This document shows positions 17,981 through 25,844 of a DNA stretch of 64,000 bases, piece by piece. Position numbers and translations under genes: made by a program. The stretch is from Enteractinococcus helveticum (GTDB taxonomy: Bacteria > Actinomycetota > Actinomycetes > Actinomycetales > Micrococcaceae). The DNA is taken from positions 1 through 64,000 of the forward strand of contig NZ_DYXC01000058.1 of assembly GCF_020742345.1 (NCBI RefSeq), given 5' to 3'. Positions within the stretch are counted from its first letter, which is position 1. Every line of letters starts with the position of its first letter. Under the pieces are notes generated by a model. The model saw only the letters and a list, made by a program, of their open reading frames with translations, had not been told where the DNA came from and searched no databases.

Positions 17981-18634
17981 ATGAATGCTGAAAATGAGAC
18001 ACGTACCACTCTGGTGCTGCTGGTTCGTCATGGACAGACCCCCACAACCGGGAAGATTTTGCCAGGCCGAGCGCCCGGCCTGTACCTCAGCGAGCGTGGA
18101 ATGCACCAGGCACAACGCGTGGCCGAACGGCTGTCGACCCTACCTATTTCCGCGATCTACTCCTCACCCATGGAACGAACACAACAAACCGCCGAGCCCA
18201 CCGGAGAACGGTGCGGCCTGCCGGTAGTTGAAGAGCCGGGACTCCTTGAAGGCGACTTCGGAGACTGGACCGGCGCTAAACTCACGGCCCTGATGAAACT
18301 GCCCGAATGGGCAACAGTGCAGCACCAGCCGGATCAGTTCCGGTTTCCCAATGGGGAGAGTTTTGTAGAAATCCGCGACCGGATGGCACAAACCCTCCAG
18401 AAGTTGCGGCAGAAACATCCCGGTGGCACCGTGGTGTGCTTCTCCCACGCCGACCCAATCCGCATTGCGGTTGCCAATGCGCTGGGTACACCGTTGAATA
18501 GGTTTCAACGGATCAGTATCAGCCCGTGTTCCGTCTCGGCTATTGCCTACCAAACCGAATCGGCAGACAGTGAACCCAGTGTGCTGACCGTCAATTCCAC
18601 ACTGGATTCGCTGGCAGGCCTGCGGCCCTCATAG
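17981..18634 (+). CDS. MSMEG_4193-family histidine phosphatase/phosphomutase-like
   Basis: 217 aa, histidine phosphatase superfamily. LLVRHGQTPTTGKILPGRAPGLYLSERG holds the phospho-acceptor RHG motif near residue 18. SSPMERTQQTAEP, LEGDFGDWTGAKL and the second catalytic His in VVCFSHADPIR complete the site. The 'TGKILPGRAPGLYLSE' wording is that of the MSMEG_4193 family (TIGR03848), known in actinobacteria next to SCO1664-family genes, as here (13 bases apart). The substrate is unknown. Confidence 0.8.
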   Translation: MNAENETRTTLVLLVRHGQTPTTGKILPGRAPGLYLSERGMHQAQRVAERLSTLPISAIYSSPMERTQQTAEPTGERCGLPVVEEPGLLEGDFGDWTGAKLTALMKLPEWATVQHQPDQFRFPNGESFVEIRDRMAQTLQKLRQKHPGGTVVCFSHADPIRIAVANALGTPLNRFQRISISPCSVSAIAYQTESADSEPSVLTVNSTLDSLAGLRPS

Positions 18635-18647
18635 AAACGGTGACGAT

Positions 18648-19385
18648 ATGACGCAGGAACCAGAAGTCCCAACACCCCACAACGACACGTTGTTGGGCGC
18701 TGAGGTACTGCGTTGCGGCCAATTCAGGCTGCTGGGTCAATTGGCGAACAGCAGCAATGAGACCTTCCTGGTCGAAGTCACCCACGGGACTGAACAAGTC
18801 TGGGGAATCTATAAACCCGAACTCGGAGAGCGGCCTCTGATGGACTTCGACCACGGCCTACACCGCCGAGAATTCGCAGCCTATCTCCTCAGTGAAGCAC
18901 TGGGGTGGCATCAGGTGCCCGCCACCGTTATTCGCGACGATGGCCCATTGGGGATCGGGTCGTTGCAGTTGTTTATTGACCACAATCCTGCAGAGCACTT
19001 CTTCACCCTATTCGAACACAAACCCGAAACGCATCAGCAACTGCGTCGACTCACGCTATTTGATCTGATTGCCAATAATGCTGATCGCAAGTCTGGCCAC
19101 GTACTCTATGACAACCACGGCAAAATCTGGGGAATCGACCACGGCCTATGTTTTGCTGCCGCAACGAAATTACGCACCGTGATGTGGGAATTTGCCGACG
19201 AAGATATTGCCCAAGACCTCCTCGACGACATCGCCCCATTTGCAGAACAGGTCCCAGAGACCATCGCGACACAACTAAGCTCAGTAGAAGTATCGGCATT
19301 GCAAGACCGGATTCACAAAGTGCTCGAGACGGGAACCTATCCGCGTGACGTTACCGGCCGGCGCTTTCCCTGGCCGCTCATCTAA
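18648..19385 (+). CDS. SCO1664-family protein (PI3/4-kinase-like fold)
   Basis: 245 aa. Recognised by VWGIYKPELGERPLMDFD, HRREFAAYLLSEALGW, GSLQLFI, the 'kinase' motif FDLIANNADRKSGH (HxDN-like Asn-Asn-Ala-Asp) and WGIDHGLCF. These match TIGR03843 (SCO1664 family), whose members resemble phosphatidylinositol 3/4-kinases and HipA-like kinases. It follows the phosphomutase-like gene and ends 15 bases before a convergent gene. In other actinobacteria the pair often comes with a DUF3090 gene and mshC; neither is seen here. Biochemical role unknown. Confidence 0.75.
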   Translation: MTQEPEVPTPHNDTLLGAEVLRCGQFRLLGQLANSSNETFLVEVTHGTEQVWGIYKPELGERPLMDFDHGLHRREFAAYLLSEALGWHQVPATVIRDDGPLGIGSLQLFIDHNPAEHFFTLFEHKPETHQQLRRLTLFDLIANNADRKSGHVLYDNHGKIWGIDHGLCFAAATKLRTVMWEFADEDIAQDLLDDIAPFAEQVPETIATQLSSVEVSALQDRIHKVLETGTYPRDVTGRRFPWPLI

Positions 19386-19400
19386 GCGCTGGAGCTGGGT

Positions 19401-20183
19401 TTAGTGTTCGCCAGCCTTGGACGCGTGGATCACGGCAGCATCGGGCTGTCGCGGACGGTAACCGGTTACAAAGAAGCCACGCCAGCGATCGGTGCGGTTC
19501 GATAGGCGCTCCTGGTACCCAAAGCCGGAGTGCCCGACGTCGTCGATCTTCCGAAGTATGCCGGGCCGGTGTTCATCCGGGCAGGACCGGAACGGGTCAT
19601 TTGGGTCATACACAATGAATTCCAGACCGCCAGAGGCATCGATGCGGTAGCCGTAACAGACGACCTGATGGTTCACACCCTGAGCCTTCAAACGCGTGCT
19701 GGTGGCTTTGATGAGCCCAAGCACGACGGGTTGGCCTCGATCCAGGGACCTGATGACCTTGTGTTCTTCGAGTCGGGTCTTCGCCGCGATGGTGGCTGCT
19801 GAATAACCACTCCAACGGATATACCGCCCACCGTCGCGCAGCCCACGCACTGTGGTGAGCATGCTGTGCAGTTGGCGAGTGTAAATATAGTCGGCCAGCG
19901 GGTGGCCATCGGCAGGCACCAGTGAGGGCGAAAAATCCTCGCTGCTCAGTGGCGGGACCGGAGTTTTAAGATGGTAGAAGTCCAAGGACGCAAAGGCCAT
20001 CCCACCGCATCGACCAGCGGTAGACAGTTGGACTTTGCGGCCAATAAGGGGCGGGATACGACCGCTCCAGATGTGGTTGACGAAGGCGTTGGGGAAGCGG
20101 AATGCATACTGCTGGGGTGAGTAGTTGGTCATGACAGTTTGTTCACCGGCAGATTTATCTGGCTGAGCGTGTGACGTCGACAT
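19401..20183 (-). CDS. Uncharacterised protein with papain-like Cys/His/Asp pattern
   Basis: 260 aa; not assigned to a named family. No signal peptide or membrane helix is visible. The first half contains FPNAFVNHIW and STAGRCGGMAFASLDFY near residue 60. The second half has GQPVVLGLIKATS, VNHQVVCYGYRI and FIVYDPNDPF. A Cys in 'GRCGGMA', a His in 'NHQVV-YGY' and an Asp/Asn in 'YDPNDP', in that order, is the arrangement of C39-like/papain-fold cysteine peptidases, so a peptidase or amidase is plausible; this is inference from motif order only. The ATG at 20181-20183 has AGAAAGG 12 bases away; the GTG four codons earlier sits directly on that site and is less likely. Alone on its strand. Confidence 0.6.
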   Translation of the reverse strand: MSTSHAQPDKSAGEQTVMTNYSPQQYAFRFPNAFVNHIWSGRIPPLIGRKVQLSTAGRCGGMAFASLDFYHLKTPVPPLSSEDFSPSLVPADGHPLADYIYTRQLHSMLTTVRGLRDGGRYIRWSGYSAATIAAKTRLEEHKVIRSLDRGQPVVLGLIKATSTRLKAQGVNHQVVCYGYRIDASGGLEFIVYDPNDPFRSCPDEHRPGILRKIDDVGHSGFGYQERLSNRTDRWRGFFVTGYRPRQPDAAVIHASKAGEH

Positions 20184-20259
20184 GACCGAGAGCACCCTTT
20201 CTTGGTATCTAGGGAAAGCCTACCGCGCTGTAGCGAAACAAGAAATCAGCATGAAAAGC

Positions 20260-20300
20260 ACTAGCGCCTGCGAAACCGGAATTCGCAGGCGCTAGTTTTT
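20260..20300. terminator. Intrinsic terminator after hpaD
   Basis: A perfect 15-bp stem (ACTAGCGCCTGCGAA with TTCGCAGGCGCTAGT) around a 7-base loop, 34 bases beyond the hpaD stop. On the plus strand it is followed by TTTT and on the minus strand by GCTTTT, so it can work both ways. Its obvious job is to end the hpaG-gntR-hpaE-hpaD transcript. Confidence 0.75.
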
Positions 20301-20333
20301 GGAGGTTATGTCACACCAGGTGTGTCATAGGTT

Positions 20334-21497
20334 TTAGAGCTGGTTGCCGAGTTTGAACTCGCCCTTTTTCCAGTCTGGCATTTCTTCTTCGTCGTCAGCG
20401 CGGGTGTAGGAGAAACCATCGGCACCAATGGTGACTTCCATTTCGCTGTCATCAGTGCGAGCAACGATTTCTACTGGGTTGCCGTCCAGATCCAGGACGG
20501 TTGAAGCATCGGTGTACCAGGACGGTACAACCGGGGTGCCCCACCAGTCACGGCGCTGGTTGTCATGAACATCCCAGGAGACAACTGGGTTGTCTGGATC
20601 GCCGGTGTAGTAGTCCTGGGTGTAGATCTCAACGCGGTGACCGTCTGGGTCGCGCAGGTAAAGGTAGAACGCGTTGGAGACACCGTGGCGGCCTGGTCCA
20701 CGTTCGATGGCATCTGAGCGGCGCAGTGCACCCAGTCGGTCACAGATTGCCAGGATGTTGTGCTTCTCGTGGGTTGCAAAGGCTACGTGGTGCATGCGTG
20801 GGCCGTCGCCACCGGTCATGGCGGTGTCGTGGACGGTTGGTTTGCGGCGCATCCAGGCAGCGTAGACGGTTTCACCATCTGAGATTTCTTCGGTGACGCG
20901 GAAGCCCAAGTCCTGCATGTAGCGGGCGGCACGTGGCACATCCGGGGTGACCTGGTTGAAGTGATCCAAACGTACGAGCGCACCTGGAACGTGGAGATCG
21001 TAGCGCCAGGCGAGGCGTTCTACGTGATCGACGTCGTGGAAGAATTCGTATGGGAAGCCCAGTGGGTCTTCGACGCGCACTGAGTCGCCGATGCCTTCAA
21101 CGAAACCATCTTTGCGACGTTCAACGCGGCAGCCAAGTTCTTTGTAGAACGCTTCGGCTTTGTCTACGTCTTCTGGGGAACGCACACGGTAGGAGAAGGC
21201 ACCAACGGCTGCGACCGGACCTTGTTTGAGGATCAGGTTGTGGTGGATGAATTCTTCCGATGACCGCAGGTAGATCTCATTGTCGTCTTCGTGAGAGACG
21301 TGCAAGCCCAATACATCGACGTAGAATTCACGGGATGCTGCCAGGTCGGTAACCTGCAGTTCCATGTAGGCTACGCGCAGCACATCTGGTGCTGGTGCTT
21401 TCGGAGTTGGGATCGGGTTAGCCGTGTTGATTGGCGCATCCTGGGATACGTGGAATCCCGAGCTGGTTTTGGTGCGCTTATTTTTATCAATTTTCAT
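20334..21497 (-). CDS. hpaD: 3,4-dihydroxyphenylacetate (homoprotocatechuate) 2,3-dioxygenase
   Basis: Type I extradiol (VOC-fold) ring-cleavage dioxygenase, 387 aa. It would open homoprotocatechuate to 5-carboxymethyl-2-hydroxymuconate semialdehyde with a bound Fe(II) or Mn(II). The metal ligands of this family are visible: His in VRLDHFNQVTPD, His in MHHVAFATH, Glu in GHRVEIYTQDYYTGD. The N-terminal half holds the second, inactive VOC repeat (RVAYMELQVTDLAASREFYVDVLG). Overall it resembles the Arthrobacter MndD and Brevibacterium HPCD enzymes as I remember them. It is last in the hpaG-gntR-hpaE-hpaD operon and is followed by a terminator. Metal choice cannot be read from the sequence. Confidence 0.9.
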   Translation of the reverse strand: MKIDKNKRTKTSSGFHVSQDAPINTANPIPTPKAPAPDVLRVAYMELQVTDLAASREFYVDVLGLHVSHEDDNEIYLRSSEEFIHHNLILKQGPVAAVGAFSYRVRSPEDVDKAEAFYKELGCRVERRKDGFVEGIGDSVRVEDPLGFPYEFFHDVDHVERLAWRYDLHVPGALVRLDHFNQVTPDVPRAARYMQDLGFRVTEEISDGETVYAAWMRRKPTVHDTAMTGGDGPRMHHVAFATHEKHNILAICDRLGALRRSDAIERGPGRHGVSNAFYLYLRDPDGHRVEIYTQDYYTGDPDNPVVSWDVHDNQRRDWWGTPVVPSWYTDASTVLDLDGNPVEIVARTDDSEMEVTIGADGFSYTRADDEEEMPDWKKGEFKLGNQL

Positions 21498-21527
21498 GGT
21501 GTTCCTTCGGTTAGGCTCCAGCCTGAA

Positions 21528-23030
21528 TTACTGTTGTTTGCCGAAAACTGGGTTGTGGACTTCGCCCAGGTTGATGTGGACTGCCTGCTGATCGGTGTAG
21601 AAGTCGATTGAGCGGTAGCCACCTTCTTGGCCAAGTCCGGAGGCCTTGACACCACCGAATGGGGTGCGCAGGTCACGAACGTTATTGGAATTGAGCCAGA
21701 CCATACCGGCGTCAACTTTCTGCGCGAAGTTGTGCGAACGCTGCAGATCGTTGGTCCAGATGTAGGCTGCCAAACCGTAATCGGTATTGTTGGCCAGCTC
21801 CAGAGCTTCTTCTTCGGTGTCGAATGGGGTGATTGCGACGACCGGGCCAAAGATTTCTTCCTGGAAGATGCGAGCATCTGGGGAAACGTCGGCGAACACG
21901 GTTGGCTGCAGGAAGTTGCCTTCTGGGAATTCTTCCGGACGGTCCCCACCTGCGACCAGACGGGCTTCTTCTTTCCCGATCTGTACATAGGACCAGACTT
22001 TGTCGAAGTGTTCTGGGTGAACCAGGGCACCGACTTCGGTCTTGGGATCGTTTGGCATACCGACTTTGACGTTAGCGGCCTGGGCTGCGTAGCGTTCGAC
22101 GAATTCGTCGTAGATGCTGCGCTGAACGAGGATGCGGGAGCCTGCGGTGCAACGTTCACCGTTGAGGGAGAACACCCCAAAGATGGTCGCGTCGATGGCC
22201 TTTTCGATGTCGGCGTCTTCGAAGACCACTGCCGGGGATTTACCGCCCAGCTCCATGGAAAGCCCCTTGAGATACGGGGCCGCATTCGCCGAGATGATCT
22301 GACCGGTGCGGGACTCACCGGTAAACGAGATGAGTGGAACATCTGGGTGCTTGACCAGTGAGTCACCGGCGAAGCCTTCTTCACCATAACCGTGAACCAT
22401 ATTGAAGACACCAACTGGTAGGCCGGCTTCTTCGAAAATGCCTGGCCACAAACTAGCTGATAGTGGAGTGAATTCGGCTGGTTTCAGAACAACAGTGTTA
22501 CCGGTTGCCAAAGCTGGGCCCAGTTTCCAGGATTCCAGCATGAATGGAGTGTTCCACGGGGTGATTAGACCGGCAACACCAATTGGTTTGCGGTTGACAT
22601 AGTTGATCTGACGACCAGGAACCTTGAAGGCGTTATCGTGCTGCGCAACGATCAGGTCGGCGAAGAAACGGAAGTTCTCGGCGGCACGACGTGCCTGACC
22701 CAGGGTCTGGGAGATTGGCAGCCCCGAGTCCCAGGTTTCCATTTCGGCCAGTTCTTGCTGACGGGTTTCAACGACGTCGGCAATCTTGTGCAGAATGCGG
22801 GAGCGTTCACGTGGCAGCATATTTGGCCATGGGCCGTTGTCGAAGGCCTCTTTTGCCGCTGCAACAGCGGCGTCAATGTCGGCGACTTTACCTGAGGAAG
22901 CCTTGATATAGGCCTCGTTGGTTACCGGGTTGAGTACATCGAAGGTGTCGCCGTCGATCGAGTCGACGAATTCACCGTTGATGTAGTGACGGATTTGATC
23001 TGGCAGATTTGCTGGTTTGCCGTTGGTCAT
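21528..23030 (-). CDS. hpaE: 5-carboxymethyl-2-hydroxymuconate semialdehyde dehydrogenase
   Basis: NAD-dependent aldehyde dehydrogenase, 500 aa. It has TPWNTPFMLESWKLGPALA (active-site Asn), SFTGESRTG, ELGGKSP with the general-base Glu, GERCTAGSR with the catalytic Cys (unusually followed by T) and EEIFGPV. It oxidises the HpaD product to 5-carboxymethyl-2-hydroxymuconate. The open frame extends 25 codons further up, but ATG 23028-23030 has AAAGGA at the right distance and gives the family N-terminus; the upstream part covers the end of gntR. Operon position between gntR and hpaD supports HpaE over other aldehyde dehydrogenases. Confidence 0.9.
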   Translation of the reverse strand: MTNGKPANLPDQIRHYINGEFVDSIDGDTFDVLNPVTNEAYIKASSGKVADIDAAVAAAKEAFDNGPWPNMLPRERSRILHKIADVVETRQQELAEMETWDSGLPISQTLGQARRAAENFRFFADLIVAQHDNAFKVPGRQINYVNRKPIGVAGLITPWNTPFMLESWKLGPALATGNTVVLKPAEFTPLSASLWPGIFEEAGLPVGVFNMVHGYGEEGFAGDSLVKHPDVPLISFTGESRTGQIISANAAPYLKGLSMELGGKSPAVVFEDADIEKAIDATIFGVFSLNGERCTAGSRILVQRSIYDEFVERYAAQAANVKVGMPNDPKTEVGALVHPEHFDKVWSYVQIGKEEARLVAGGDRPEEFPEGNFLQPTVFADVSPDARIFQEEIFGPVVAITPFDTEEEALELANNTDYGLAAYIWTNDLQRSHNFAQKVDAGMVWLNSNNVRDLRTPFGGVKASGLGQEGGYRSIDFYTDQQAVHINLGEVHNPVFGKQQ

Positions 23031-23049
23031 GTCGTCCTTTCGAATATGT

Positions 23050-23724
23050 TTAAAAATCTTTTGGATTGGCTTTGGCATGGTGGTCAAGGTAGGCGTGCAT
23101 TGCATTGAGTCGATGCTTGCGAGCTGCCGCTTCGATCACCGAAAATTCGGCCCCGTCGGCAATCAAATCCAATAATTCATCGTGCTCGACCACTGAATCA
23201 GCTGCCCGGGCGGGTACGAAACTGAAGATCGATGAACGCAGTGCCGCCAACCGGTTCCAACCGCGGTGCACCAAATCCAGGATGTGCGGATTTGGATGGT
23301 GTTCAAATAACGCTAAATGCAGTTTTTCATTGAGCGCGGTGAACATCTCCGGGGCGAAATCCTCGTTGAGCATCTCACGCATCTGCTGGTTGATGCCGCG
23401 GGCCTTGGTGAGGGTTTGGACGGTAACCAGTGGGGCACATTGCGCCGTGGAGTATCCCTCAACCAGGGCCAGGGTTTCCATGGTGTACTGGTATTCGATC
23501 GGGTCGATACCGGTCACCGTGGCACCCACATTGCGTTCAAATGTCACTAAATTGTCAGTTTGTAACCGTCGAATGGCTTCCCGCACCGGTACCACTGACA
23601 TCCCTAATTCATTGGCGATGCTCGATAGCACCAGTCGGTCACCGGGCTTGTACTGACCCGTGGTGATCCCGTTGAGTACATGCTGGTGTGCCTGATCGGC
23701 TTTGGAAAGACCATTCGAAATCAT
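23050..23724 (-). CDS. GntR-family (FCD) transcriptional regulator of the hpa genes
   Basis: 224 aa. N-terminal winged helix-turn-helix (KPGDRLVLSSIANELGMSVVPVREAIRRLQTDNLV, residues about 27-61) and a C-terminal all-helical FCD ligand domain with metal-type residues ALNEKLHLALFEH and HRLNAMHAYLDHHAKA. The start codon directly follows the hpaG stop (TAAATG), so it is co-transcribed with the genes it most likely controls. The probable operator is TCGTATACGA, at the hpaG promoter and upstream of hpaH. Ligand unknown; a pathway intermediate such as homoprotocatechuate is the obvious guess. Confidence 0.85.
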   Translation of the reverse strand: MISNGLSKADQAHQHVLNGITTGQYKPGDRLVLSSIANELGMSVVPVREAIRRLQTDNLVTFERNVGATVTGIDPIEYQYTMETLALVEGYSTAQCAPLVTVQTLTKARGINQQMREMLNEDFAPEMFTALNEKLHLALFEHHPNPHILDLVHRGWNRLAALRSSIFSFVPARAADSVVEHDELLDLIADGAEFSVIEAAARKHRLNAMHAYLDHHAKANPKDF

Positions 23725-25203
23725 TTACTCACCTTGGGCTGCGCGGTACGCCTCGTATTTAGCTTTCCACTCACCGGTGGGTGGAAACAGACCGTTAACG
23801 GCGGCACCGTTTTTGACCTGTTCGTAGACCCATTCGTCTTGTTTTTCCTGCTCGTAGGATTCGTCAATCACTTCGACTAGCAGTTCCGGTGGGACCACCA
23901 CGACGCCGTCATCATCACCAATGATGATGTCATTTGGCTGCACGGTGGTGCCACCGCAAGCAATGGTGCCGTCCATTTCCCATGGCACGTGACGGCGCCC
24001 CAGCACAGCAGGGTGGTTGCCGTTCGAGTAAACCGGGATACCAACTTCAGCTACGGCAGCAGCGTCCCGGACACCGCCGTCGGTGATCACCGCGTTTGCG
24101 CCGCGAACCTTGGCGCGCATGGCCAAGACATCCCCGAGGGTTCCGGTGCCTTTTTCGCCGCGTGCTTCCATGACGACGACGTCGTCTGGCTGCACCGAAT
24201 CCATGGCTTGTTTTTGTTTATTGAAACCGCCACCGTGTTTCTTGAACAGGTCTTCGCGGTTTGGCACATAGCGCAGGGTCTTGGCGAAACCAAGGATCTG
24301 CTGGCCCGGGTGCATTGGGCGCGGACCATCGATGGTGCAGTTATTGATACCACGCTTGCGCATATTGGCAACAATCGTGGCGACGGCGGTCTTGGAGATC
24401 TTCTCGCGCAGTGCCGGGGTCAATATGGCGCGTGGATCTTCCAGGCCAGCCTTAGCTTTCGAACCCCAGGCTTCTTCGCGCTGCAGGTCATCAACCTTGG
24501 GGCCGTGACCGTAATCGGCCATGGCAAAGGAAGATTCTTTAACGTTGGAGACCAGACGCCCGGTTGATGGCGCGCCTTCGGCCTGTGGCGCATCGACCTC
24601 AACTTCGACGACGTCTCCCGGTTGGGCAACAGATGAGCCGGCGGGGGTGCCGGTGAGAATGACGTCGCCTTCTTCCAGTGTCATCAGCTGGGAGAGGTCA
24701 GCAATGAGCTGGCCGAATGGGAAGACAAGATCTTCGGTGGTGTCGTTTTGAACAACTTCACCGTTAACCCAGGTGCGAATGCGCAGCTGCGTTGGGTCAA
24801 TACCTTCGGCACTGATGATCGCTGGACCCAGTGGAGTGTAGTTGTCACCGGACTTGTTCTTGACGTTGGAACCTTTGTCTGCGTGACGCAGATCGTATAA
24901 GCCCCAGTCATTTGCTGCGGTGATCCCAGAAACGTAGGACCAACCATCTTCGGGGGAGACACGGCGAGCGTCTTTGCCGATGATCAAGGCAATTTCGCCT
25001 TCGTAGGCGAGTAGTTCGGTTCCGGCTGGACGTTCAATGGTTGCACCGGTTGGTGCGATGGACGAGGTGGCCTTGAGGAAATAGCCAGGGAATTTTGGAT
25101 TACGCCCGCGTTCATTGATGCGGGAGGGGAAATTCAAGTGCAGGGCAACGATTTTACCCGGCCGGTTCTGCTTGATTGAAAAATCGTAAGCAGTGACTGT
25201 CAT
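23725..25203 (-). CDS. hpaG: FAH-RraA fusion: HpaG-type isomerase/decarboxylase with C-terminal RraA-like aldolase domain
   Basis: 492 aa, two domains. Residues about 1-245 are a fumarylacetoacetate-hydrolase fold with the acidic metal motif YEGEIALIIGKDARRV, ITAANDWGLYDLR, LGPAII and VILTGTPAGSS; this is the HpaG decarboxylase/isomerase family. Residues about 255-490 belong to the RraA/4-hydroxy-4-methyl-2-oxoglutarate aldolase family. They include GDVLAMRAKVRGANAVITDGGVRD, whose Arg-Asp pair binds substrate and metal in the aldolases, and GDDDGVVVVP. Enteric HpaG is a tandem of two FAH domains; here the second is replaced by RraA. The ATG at 25201-25203 has GGAGG ten bases upstream. First gene of the operon. 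The C-terminal domain may supply decarboxylation or retro-aldol cleavage; that is inference. Confidence 0.82.
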   Translation of the reverse strand: MTVTAYDFSIKQNRPGKIVALHLNFPSRINERGRNPKFPGYFLKATSSIAPTGATIERPAGTELLAYEGEIALIIGKDARRVSPEDGWSYVSGITAANDWGLYDLRHADKGSNVKNKSGDNYTPLGPAIISAEGIDPTQLRIRTWVNGEVVQNDTTEDLVFPFGQLIADLSQLMTLEEGDVILTGTPAGSSVAQPGDVVEVEVDAPQAEGAPSTGRLVSNVKESSFAMADYGHGPKVDDLQREEAWGSKAKAGLEDPRAILTPALREKISKTAVATIVANMRKRGINNCTIDGPRPMHPGQQILGFAKTLRYVPNREDLFKKHGGGFNKQKQAMDSVQPDDVVVMEARGEKGTGTLGDVLAMRAKVRGANAVITDGGVRDAAAVAEVGIPVYSNGNHPAVLGRRHVPWEMDGTIACGGTTVQPNDIIIGDDDGVVVVPPELLVEVIDESYEQEKQDEWVYEQVKNGAAVNGLFPPTGEWKAKYEAYRAAQGE

Positions 25204-25248
25204 CGAGACCGTACCTCCGTGGGGGTTGATGGAAATCTCTTAAGTCAG

Positions 25249-25277
25249 ATCGTATACGATATTGGGGATTCTGTGAA
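25249..25277 (-). promoter_or_regulatory. hpaG promoter with overlapping GntR operator
   Basis: On the minus strand TTCACA (25272-25277), a 17-base spacer and TACGAT (25249-25254) form a plausible -35/-10 pair. The palindrome ATCGTATACGAT (25249-25260) covers the -10, so a bound repressor would block polymerase. Its core TCGTATACGA recurs upstream of hpaH. Confidence 0.6.
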
Positions 25278-25382
25278 GTTAATATCTGAAATTCAGTTCC
25301 GTGGCATTGCTCCGACCACCGCCCGAGTTTAGGTGCGAGAGTTGAACGTCGGGTGACTGAGGGCTTCTAAAGCGCTGAAAAT

Positions 25383-25742
25383 TTGGGAAGGTCGGTGGTA
25401 GCGGGCTGCACTTATGCCCGGGTTTACGCATCACTCAACCGCTATAAGGGGGAGCGCAGGAGCCCGCTTTTCGTTGGACGTACTGCAACGCCGGGAATTA
25501 TGGAACGGGCTAACGCTGGTGAGCTAGATGTTCTCGTAGAAGAACCTGTGAGATTGCTCTTCTGTGACTAGCTCAGGGGATGGCTCTATCTGACAGATGA
25601 TGGAGTAATCCATTGGGGCTCAATGGAGTATATGTTGTTCCCCTTACCGTCCGGGGACCATAGTGAGCATAGGCCTTGGAATGAACAAAAAGAGCCGGGT
25701 GCTGAAAGTGCGGTATCTGGACCGAAGGTTAACATCTCCTGA
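25383..25742 (+). pseudogene. Reading frame of 119 codons broken by one TAG; origin unknown
   Basis: One frame stays open on both sides of a single TAG at 25569-25571. Before it the translation ends RANAGELDVLVEEPVRLLFCD; after it runs LRGWLYLTDDGVIHWGS and later DHSEHRPWNEQKEPGAE, stopping at TGA 25740-25742. The two halves read like one soluble acidic protein, and a CAG-to-TAG transition would explain the break. I do not recognise the family, there is no ribosome site, and the conclusion that it once was a gene is tentative. The rest of 25264-25845 holds only hairpins. Confidence 0.35.
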
Positions 25743-25789
25743 GCGCAGCAAACCGCCCCGAGCTAGATTGGCCTTCGGGACGGCTTGCA

Positions 25790-25813
25790 GTGATCATTCC
25801 GAGAAATGATCAC
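25790..25813. terminator. Hairpin downstream of the levodione-reductase-like gene
   Basis: GTGATCATT, loop CCGAGA, AATGATCAC: a perfect 9-bp stem 31 bases beyond the SDR stop. No T-run follows on the minus strand; a second imperfect GC-rich stem (CCGCCCCGA with TCGGGACGG, 25753-25783) lies just beyond. Possible terminator pair. Confidence 0.35.
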
Positions 25814-25844
25814 GAGTTACTTCTTTAGCGACTCATGTTGCGGA

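Noticed and set aside
21494..22414. 306-codon ORF in another frame of hpaE
   Set aside because: Lies wholly inside the aldehyde dehydrogenase gene, is Ser/Thr/Pro-rich and has no motif.
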